In this document: in pieces, positions 58,895 to 64,000 of the stretch | Position numbering within the stretch: the stretch's first letter is position 1 | How the letters are laid out: every line of letters starts with the position of its first letter | From: Chthonomonas sp. UBA2362 | GTDB taxonomy: Bacteria > Armatimonadota > Fimbriimonadia > Fimbriimonadales > Fimbriimonadaceae | Length of the DNA stretch: 64,000 nt | Assembly: GCA_002344135.1 (NCBI GenBank) | Contig: DDTO01000009.1 | Location: 62,001-126,000 of the forward strand | Direction of reading: 5' to 3' | The notes under the pieces: generated by a model | Databases searched by the model: none | Seen by the model: only the letters and a program-made list of their open reading frames with translations | Told to the model about the DNA's origin: nothing | Program-made: the position numbers and the translations under genes

Positions 58895-59625
58895 AAGACA
58901 AGAGAAAGGACCTATTGATCGCATATGCCTTCGGCGACTTGACCGAAGAAGAAATGGCAGCGTTCGAGGCGAACGATGCCGAAAGAGCCGAATTGGATCG
59001 GCTCGCCCGCCTTCGCGGGGATTTGAAGCACCTTAACAGCGTTCCCGAGTGCCAGCTTTCGGTCGAGCGTGTCCGCGACGCGATTCTCCAACGCGAAATC
59101 CGACAGCGACGGGATTGGAAGCCGTGGATCGTGGCGATGCCCGCGGCAGCCGCGCTAGCATTGCTGGCGTTCTTCGCAACTCGACCGGGAGATGCCCCGG
59201 TTGCTCCCAATGCCAATCCGATCGTCGTTGAGTCCGCCGAGCAGAAGCCGTTCGTGGTCCGGTCCGAGCCCGACCTCGTCACCTCGCCGCCAATCACCGA
59301 CGCCGATGTCGTCCAACTCGTCGGCATCACGCTCTCCGCGTTGGGAGCGCGCCCAGTGTCGACCGACGAGCCCGTTCGGGTGGCCAGCCTCGAACGAAAG
59401 AGCCCGACCGTCCCGCGACGGAGGACCACGCCGACTGCTGTCGCGATCCGGTCCGAATCCAAGAAGGAATCCACTCACGATCGAACCACGCCCGTCGCGG
59501 CGCCCACGACACAACCCCAGCCCATCGAGCCGATCGTCATGATCAGCAACGATGAGGACAAGACGACCGGGGCTCGCCGAGCCAATGAGGTAGAAACGTC
59601 AAACGATGTTGTTATCGGCGGTTAG
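58891..59625 (+). CDS. Putative membrane anti-sigma factor
   Basis: The 244-aa product begins KDLLIAYAFGDLTEEEMAAF, the helical pattern of ECF anti-sigma domains. It lacks the HxxxCxxC zinc motif of ZAS proteins. One membrane helix (about residues 78-97, PWIVAMPAAAALALLAFFA) separates it from a Thr/Pro/Arg-rich periplasmic part of about 145 residues. Its position directly after the sigma gene, with a 4-nt overlap, makes it the likely inhibitor, released by regulated proteolysis or conformational change. The next gene overlaps its end by 20 nt. Confidence 0.72.
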   Translation: MKDKRKDLLIAYAFGDLTEEEMAAFEANDAERAELDRLARLRGDLKHLNSVPECQLSVERVRDAILQREIRQRRDWKPWIVAMPAAAALALLAFFATRPGDAPVAPNANPIVVESAEQKPFVVRSEPDLVTSPPITDADVVQLVGITLSALGARPVSTDEPVRVASLERKSPTVPRRRTTPTAVAIRSESKKESTHDRTTPVAAPTTQPQPIEPIVMISNDEDKTTGARRANEVETSNDVVIGG

Positions 59626-60601
59626 CTTAGGACTGGTTCTGGCGGGCGACCCCGTTCAACTCTCTCCCGAAGAGCAGAGGGCTTGGGATCGCATCGGCCA
59701 ATCTTGCGTCGTTCTCCAGTCCGGAGGATTCCCGACGGGAACCGCCATCCTTCTCGATCGATCGGGCCACTTCATGGCGCATCGAAGCGTCGTTCTCTCC
59801 GACCGCGTCGAAGCAACGCTTCGAAGCGGCAAGAAGGTCTCTCTCCGACTGATCTTCACCGACGAGCCGACCCAGCTGAGCCTGCTCGCCGCGGATAAGT
59901 GGGATGAGCCCGGAATGGCCCCCGTGACGGTCACCGACGGCGCCGGCCTGGTCGGTCGCCCAATGCTCGCCGCGCTGCCGACTGGCCCCGTACGGGGCGA
60001 ATTCGTCTCGACGGATCGAGTGGGCGTCGTGCAGCCTTCGAAGCGGTACGTTCCCCTCTCCGAGATTCGCTTCGAGACGCCGGGCCAGCGATTTGGGGGC
60101 GCAATGGTTTTTGGCTTCGACGGCCGCCTAGCGGGCGTCCTCAGCGCCACACTCAAGGAAACGTCCGGGGAAGCCGACCTTTCGATCGGCCGGCCGCTCA
60201 CTGCGGGCACCATCGATGACATTGCGCGTGCGCAGGCCAGCCGGTTCGGGCCGAGTTCGATGACGGTAGGCTATTCGCTTGGACCTGAAATACTTATTCG
60301 GGTCGTCGAGGGCTTTCGCTCGCCGTCCCAACGACCGATCCACCCTTCGATCGGCTGTTTCTTCAAGGACATTCTTGGTGTAGGGATTCAGATCGAAGTG
60401 GTGATGCCGAATTCGCCGGCAGCCGTCGGCGGTATGCAGGTGGGTGACGTCATCGTCAAAGCCGGCGATCAGACTATCAACACTTCGCAGGACTTGGCGG
60501 TCTTTCTATTCCGGCAGAAGCCCGGAACGTCCATCACGCTCTTGGCAAGACGAAACGGAATGGGGATCACCCTGCCGATCGTGGTCGGCCGAGCCGATTA
60601 G
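59606..60601 (+). CDS. Trypsin-like PDZ protein with degenerate active site (DegS/HtrA-like pseudo-protease)
   Basis: The 331-aa product has an N-terminal signal (LLSAVSLGLVLAG), a trypsin-like barrel and a C-terminal PDZ domain (about 245-320: GIQIEVVMPNSPAAVGGMQV, GDVIVKAGDQTINTSQDLAV). His59 is kept in FMAHRSV. The Asp region reads TQLSLLA, without the catalytic Asp. The Ser motif GNSGG is replaced by GQRFGG, with Phe163 at the Ser place. It is therefore unlikely to cut protein. In E. coli DegS senses misfolded porins and starts cleavage of the anti-sigma RseA, so a non-catalytic sensor for the sigma operon is plausible. Confidence 0.75.
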   Translation: MLLSAVSLGLVLAGDPVQLSPEEQRAWDRIGQSCVVLQSGGFPTGTAILLDRSGHFMAHRSVVLSDRVEATLRSGKKVSLRLIFTDEPTQLSLLAADKWDEPGMAPVTVTDGAGLVGRPMLAALPTGPVRGEFVSTDRVGVVQPSKRYVPLSEIRFETPGQRFGGAMVFGFDGRLAGVLSATLKETSGEADLSIGRPLTAGTIDDIARAQASRFGPSSMTVGYSLGPEILIRVVEGFRSPSQRPIHPSIGCFFKDILGVGIQIEVVMPNSPAAVGGMQVGDVIVKAGDQTINTSQDLAVFLFRQKPGTSITLLARRNGMGITLPIVVGRAD

Positions 60602-60855
60602 GCGACGGGGTCTGCCGGCTTCGAAGTCACGTCGGTCTCTTCCTTCGACTCCTCGATGGCCTTGTTGAGCGTTTTCTTTCCCTCGTCGAGACCTTTCTGA
60701 AGCTCGCCGACGCCTCGGCCCACACCGCGCATCAACTCGGGGATCTTTTTCGCCCCGAACAAAAGCACCACGATCACGAGAATGACGACCAGTTCTTGGG
60801 TGCCCAAGCCCAACGCGAGGGGCGCGGCGAGGCTCTTCATTTCGACGATGCTCAT
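60598..60855 (-). CDS. tatA: Sec-independent protein translocase TatA/TatB-type
   Basis: TatA oligomers form the export path for folded proteins carrying twin-Arg signals. The 85-aa product has a hydrophobic helix ELVVILVIVVLLFGAKKIPEL with the typical FGAKKIPELMRGVGRGVGEL amphipathic helix, followed by a charged tail. TatA rather than TatB is suggested by the short helix and FG motif. ATG 60855 and ATG 60840 are both possible starts. No tatC is adjacent. A client in the window is the amidohydrolase at 41969. The stop codon overlaps the PDZ gene by 4 nt (TTAG). Confidence 0.88.
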   Translation of the reverse strand: MSIVEMKSLAAPLALGLGTQELVVILVIVVLLFGAKKIPELMRGVGRGVGELQKGLDEGKKTLNKAIEESKEETDVTSKPADPVA

Positions 60856-60921
60856 GCTGGCTCCAGTATAGACGGATTGCTCCGCTATCCTATTCAGACG
60901 CCGGGCGTCGCCGGGCGTTCG

Positions 60922-61146
60922 CTACTCCGTTTCGTCGACCTCGGCGATGTCGTCGTGATGACGGCAGTCGGTTCGCCAAGCCCTCAGGCGCTCTTGGTCG
61001 AGCCGCTCGAGGGGAGCCTTTCCGTCCGGATCGACGCAGTCGTCGCGAGGAGCGGCGTTTGGTGTCGGGTGTTCGCTTTCTCTCATAGGCAATGTCCAAG
61101 TGATGGATGCCATATCCGCGGAGAATGTCGCGGAAACTCCTCCCAT
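60922..61146 (-). CDS. Possible small hypothetical gene
   Basis: The 419-nt gap between tatA and the next plus-strand gene (60856-61274) holds no clear feature. One minus-strand frame of 74 codons, ending in an acidic tail (DDIAEVDETE) and with moderate third-position G/C, could be coding. It has no ribosome site or recognised motif. A 160-codon plus-strand frame over the same region is Ser/Cys/Arg-rich and looks spurious. Nothing else is seen here. Confidence 0.25.
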   Translation of the reverse strand: MGGVSATFSADMASITWTLPMRESEHPTPNAAPRDDCVDPDGKAPLERLDQERLRAWRTDCRHHDDIAEVDETE

Positions 61147-61274
61147 TGCGCGAAAAGAGGCAACGGCTATCTCGGTGATCGAGGGCTGAATCACGCAAAT
61201 CGCTTGGTGCGTGCCGGCTTCGGCAACGGCATAAGGAAGATGGCGGCACAAGACGGCAGAAGCGGAGGCTTCGA

Positions 61275-61583
61275 ATGAGAATCGAACGCATCGATTACGC
61301 CGCGCGTGCTCGAGATCGGCTGGAAAGCGCCCTAAGGAAGGTCGGACCTGATCCGCCCGAACCCAACAGTGCCCAGCAGCGCCGAGCGATTGCCCAACAG
61401 GCATTTCTAATGGCGCGTCAGGCGGTCGAGAAACGCCAAAGCCAGCCCGCGGCCGATAACCGCCCGGCACCGGCATCGACCGAGCGAGACCGTGAGGAAC
61501 ACCGAGCGGACCGCGAACGGAAAGAAAGCCAACGCTCAGGCTGGCGCAACCGCCGGGGCGCGGGGCTAGACATCGTCGTCTAG
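61275..61583 (+). CDS. Small charged hypothetical protein
   Basis: This 102-aa product is helical and very basic/acidic: RIDYAARARDRLESALRKVG, QQRRAIAQQAFLMARQAVEK, then an Ala/Pro/Arg/Glu-rich tail. GGAGG lies 6 nt before ATG 61275, good support for the start. I do not recognise a family. It precedes holA by 46 nt and may share transcription with it, although holA appears to have its own promoter. Confidence 0.6.
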   Translation: MRIERIDYAARARDRLESALRKVGPDPPEPNSAQQRRAIAQQAFLMARQAVEKRQSQPAADNRPAPASTERDREEHRADRERKESQRSGWRNRRGAGLDIVV

Positions 61584-61616
61584 AGCCCGTCCCGGCTCCG
61601 ATCCCCTCGCGTCGGT

Positions 61617-61622
61617 CAGAAT
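61617..61622 (+). promoter_or_regulatory. -10-like CAGAAT for holA, leaderless arrangement
   Basis: CAGAAT ends 7 nt before ATG 61630, matching the hexamer and spacing before the MlaF-like gene at 7027. Confidence 0.4.
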
Positions 61623-61629
61623 CGGACCG

Positions 61630-62712
61630 ATGAAGGTCGATTGGGACAAAGCCCTCCGCAGCAGGGTGCTCCTCATTTTCGGCGAAGAGGATGCGCTTCG
61701 ACGCAAGGCACTCGAAGAACTCTTCACGCGAGCCGAATTGGGGTCCGACGACTTTAACTTCGAGATTCTCACCGCGGGTGATGGACGCGCGCCCCAAGAC
61801 TGGCTAGCAGCGGTTTCCACGACGCCCTTCCTCGGCGACCGTCGCACGGTCGTCGTGCGGCATCTACTTCGGATCGATACTCCCAAGGAGGCTGGCGTTG
61901 CCTCGGGCGCGCTGACGAGTCTTCCCGAGTCGGCGCGGCTCGTGCTCGTCGGCGACGACGAGGGCGGGGACGAACGAAAGCGCGAGCGAATGGCCCGTAT
62001 CGCGACCGCGTGGGAGAAGTTCGTCTCCGACGAGAAGGGCCTGGTCATTCGGTGCACCGTCGATCCCAAGCAGACCGCCGCTCTGCTGGTAGCGGAAGCC
62101 AAGATGCACGGTAAGGCTCTTTCGTCGGGAGGGGCGACTCTTCTGGCCGAGTATGTTGGCGGCAGCTACAGCCGCGGAATCGAGGAACTCGAGAAGTTGG
62201 CCTTCTTCGTGGGCGAAAGGGAGGCAATCAGGGAAGCCGACATCCGCCAGGTCGTCACGCCCTCCCGGGAGTGGAACGTCTTCTCGATGATCGACGCGGC
62301 CGTGGCGGGCAACACCGGCGCCGCCTTGCGCCAGCTTCATCTTATGCTTGAGGGAGCGGGAAGGCCGGACGAGGCGATCCCTCAGAGGATTCTCCCGCTT
62401 CTCTCTCGCCAGTTCCGCCTCATCTGGCAGGCCCGTCTCTGCGTTGAGGAGGGGACCAATCCAACGAATGCGTCCGAGAGCGTTCGCGCTCTCTTCCCCT
62501 CGCGGCCGAACCTTGCGAAGGAGACCTACGCCCAGGGCCGGGCGATGACGGCCGCGAGGCGTCTTTCGCTGGACCAGATTCGGGTCTGCATGCAAGCCTT
62601 GGCCGACGCCGACGCCCGACTGAAAGGCGCGCTGACTGGGTTCTCGGCGACGGAAACCCTCGAACGGCTGCTCCTCCAGATCGTCGACGCCGTCCAGCCT
62701 CGGGCCGCCTAG
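61630..62712 (+). CDS. holA: DNA polymerase III delta subunit
   Basis: HolA is the wrench of the clamp loader that opens the beta clamp. The 360-aa product has the expected layout: VLLIFGEEDALRRKALEELF near the N-terminus, FNFEILTAGDGRAPQDWLAA, PFLGDRRTVVVRHL, SARLVLVGDDEGG, and the helical C-terminal collar with REWNVFSMIDAAVAGNTGAA and ILPLLSRQFRLIWQARL. The length is typical. It is followed with no gap by a glycosyltransferase gene (start codon right after the stop). Confidence 0.9.
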   Translation: MKVDWDKALRSRVLLIFGEEDALRRKALEELFTRAELGSDDFNFEILTAGDGRAPQDWLAAVSTTPFLGDRRTVVVRHLLRIDTPKEAGVASGALTSLPESARLVLVGDDEGGDERKRERMARIATAWEKFVSDEKGLVIRCTVDPKQTAALLVAEAKMHGKALSSGGATLLAEYVGGSYSRGIEELEKLAFFVGEREAIREADIRQVVTPSREWNVFSMIDAAVAGNTGAALRQLHLMLEGAGRPDEAIPQRILPLLSRQFRLIWQARLCVEEGTNPTNASESVRALFPSRPNLAKETYAQGRAMTAARRLSLDQIRVCMQALADADARLKGALTGFSATETLERLLLQIVDAVQPRAA

Positions 62713-63621
62713 ATGCCAAAGATCAGCATCATTGTCGTGTCCTACGAGACTCGCGACCTTCTCCGTGAGTGCCTGGCGAGCCTGGGGGACGCGCATCAGG
62801 TCATCGTCGTCGACAATGCCTCGACCGACGGCTCCGCCGACATGGTCGCCGCTGAATTCCCTCATATGCAGCTACTTCGGATGCCGAGGAATGTCGGCTT
62901 CGGGGCAGGGAACAACCGCGGCATGGAATCCGCCCATGGCGACCTCGTGCTTCTGCTCAACAGCGACGCGCGAGCCGAACCCGGCTCGATCGAACAGTTG
63001 GCAGAAGTCTTCGGCGATGAGACCGTCGTGGCTGCCGGTGGACGGCTCCTGAACCCGGACGGCAGCGTCCAGCGCTCTTGTGCAGGGCCGCTCACGCTCT
63101 GGGCGCTCTTCTGCGAGCAGACGTATCTAGAGCGCCTTTTTCCCCGGTTCCGGCTGCTCAGCCCCTATTGGCTCACCGAACGATTGCCGGACGACCGTCC
63201 CAGCGATGTTGCCCAAGTCATGGGGGCCTGCCTCATGATGCGACCCGTCGAGCGCTTCGACGACCGGTTCTTCCTCTATTGCGAGGACACCGAGCTTTGC
63301 CGCCGTCTTTCTCGTCACGGGCGAATCCTCTATGTCCCGAACGCAGTCTTTCGCCACGAACTAGGCGGAAGCAGCCGCCAGGAGCGCTGGCGGGCGGTGG
63401 CACGATACAACCGGGGAAAGGAACTCTACTTCGCGATCCATCAGGGTCGGCCGACGGCCGTGATCGCTTTCCTCATGAACCGCCTCGGCGCACTGCTGCG
63501 GTTGGGCGTCTGGACGCTGGCAACGCTCCTGACGCTTTGTGCCTGGCGTAGTTCCCGCGCTCGTATGGCGCTCTTCGGGCGGGTGTTGTTCGCGCCCGTC
63601 GTGCCGGACCGCGCCCGATAG
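62713..63621 (+). CDS. Family 2 glycosyltransferase (rhamnosyltransferase-like)
   Basis: The 302-aa product is a GT-A enzyme: KISIIVVSYETRDLLRECLA, VVDNASTDGSADMV, NVGFGAGNNRGMESA and LLNSDARAE (the DxD-like SDA), then the acceptor motif FFLYCEDTELCRRLSRHG. This order is typical of rhamnosyl- and related transferases that build polysaccharides on the inner face of the membrane. A C-terminal hydrophobic stretch (about 255-290) may anchor it. ATG 62713 follows the holA stop directly, so they are one transcript. The sugar is unknown. Confidence 0.88.
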   Translation: MPKISIIVVSYETRDLLRECLASLGDAHQVIVVDNASTDGSADMVAAEFPHMQLLRMPRNVGFGAGNNRGMESAHGDLVLLLNSDARAEPGSIEQLAEVFGDETVVAAGGRLLNPDGSVQRSCAGPLTLWALFCEQTYLERLFPRFRLLSPYWLTERLPDDRPSDVAQVMGACLMMRPVERFDDRFFLYCEDTELCRRLSRHGRILYVPNAVFRHELGGSSRQERWRAVARYNRGKELYFAIHQGRPTAVIAFLMNRLGALLRLGVWTLATLLTLCAWRSSRARMALFGRVLFAPVVPDRAR

Positions 63622-63671
63622 TTTCGCTGTCCCCGGCGATTCTGCCAAGATGGAGTCGGAGGGATGGAGTA

Positions 63672-64000
63672 ATGCGAGGATTGTTCGGAGCGACGCTGTT
63701 GCTCGCCATCGTCCTGATGGGGGGATGCGGGCCGAAAGACGAAGCCAAGACAACAGGGAGCGAAGCCGGCACGCCCGAGAAGGCGGCCAAACCACTGGTC
63801 GTCTTCGCCCAGGCGAACAGCCAGGACCCTTGGCGGCAAGTCTTCGATCGCGACACTAAGGACGCCGCGGCCAAGCATGAAGGCGACTTCGATTTCGAAA
63901 TGCAAGAAGCCGGGGGCGACAGCGTGCGCCAAATCGGCCAGATCGAGACTTTCATCGTCAAGAAGCCCAAAGTGCTGCTCGTGAGCGCCAACGACGAATC
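63672..64000 (+). CDS. Sugar-binding lipoprotein (RbsB-type), 3'-truncated by window edge
   Basis: The visible 109 codons start with a lipoprotein signal (GATLLLAIVLMGGC) and continue through a charged linker into PLVVFAQANSQDPWRQVFDR, FDFEMQEAGGDSVRQIGQIE and PKVLLVSANDES, the opening of a periplasmic type I solute-binding domain of the RbsB/LacI-like class. GGAGGG lies 8 nt upstream of the ATG. The rest lies outside the window. Ligand unknown; a ribose- or galactose-like sugar is common. Confidence 0.78.
   Translation, partial: MRGLFGATLLLAIVLMGGCGPKDEAKTTGSEAGTPEKAAKPLVVFAQANSQDPWRQVFDRDTKDAAAKHEGDFDFEMQEAGGDSVRQIGQIETFIVKKPKVLLVSANDE

Noticed and set aside
60796..61278. Plus-strand frame of 160 codons in the gap after tatA
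   Set aside because: Begins inside tatA on the opposite strand, has scattered Cys/Ser/Arg and no ribosome site; the composition does not look coding.
1..64000. tRNA, rRNA, tmRNA or prophage genes
   Set aside because: Reading the intergenic gaps I found no cloverleaf, rRNA or phage structural gene; gaps are mostly under 200 nt.

Overview
The window is a compact, high-GC bacterial chromosome segment with short intergenic gaps, many 1-4 nt gene overlaps and few mobile sequences. It carries type IV pilus assembly genes (PilM, PilN, PilO and a PilP/GspC-like protein), a prepilin peptidase, several very long prepilin-like proteins, a dockerin-bearing secreted protein, a PEP-CTERM protein, diderm-type systems (MlaF-like ATPase, TatA) and one-gene fragments of pathways that are usually clustered (gcvPB, pheS, purN, coaX). 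My inference is an uncultured or little-studied diderm, most like Armatimonadota (Fimbriimonadia). There is no rRNA or other taxonomic marker in the window to prove this.

Layout. 1-4.2 kb: truncated ExeA-like ATPase, HTH protein, pilM, pilN, pilO and a PilP-like gene. 4.3-9.1 kb: a trans-sulfuration enzyme, a dockerin protein, an MlaF-like ATPase and a thiolase. 9.1-14.3 kb: a WD40 protein, a gene remnant cut by a 140-bp MITE-like element, an MscS channel, a CDF transporter and gcvPB. 14.4-20.8 kb: a protein joining a cyclase-like domain to PPR-like repeats, an O-antigen-type ABC permease, a sugar-binding lipoprotein, an HtpX-like protease and an extended ribosomal protein S18. 20.9-41.9 kb: prepilin peptidase followed by six large, tightly packed genes (four prepilin-like proteins of 288-1031 aa and two exported propeller-type proteins of 1547 and 2332 aa). 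42-56 kb: amino-acid and central metabolism (D-aminoacylase-like, MetY, Gfo/Idh/MocA, PheS, PlsC, PurN, TpiA), ComF, a 560-aa orphan protein with a HigB-like C-terminus, a PEP-CTERM protein and an acetylxylan esterase-like hydrolase. 56-64 kb: CoaX, an APC permease, an ECF sigma/anti-sigma/pseudo-protease operon, TatA, HolA, a glycosyltransferase and the start of a second sugar-binding lipoprotein.

How it fits together. The strongest candidate for an undescribed system is the 20.9-41.9 kb block. Its order (prepilin peptidase, FimU/GspG-like, PilV-like, PilW-like, PilX/GspK-like, then two exported propeller proteins) parallels the minor pilin-PilY1 loci of other bacteria, but every subunit is far larger. 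It could be the tip complex of the pilus whose inner-membrane platform is encoded at the left end. Regulation also shows patterns. At least eleven start codons follow a -10-like hexamer by only 5-9 nt, which suggests leaderless mRNAs. Two tandem GTGA-N6-TCAC sites lie upstream of purN and look like CRP-family operators. An ECF sigma factor is followed by a membrane anti-sigma factor and a catalytically dead trypsin/PDZ protein.
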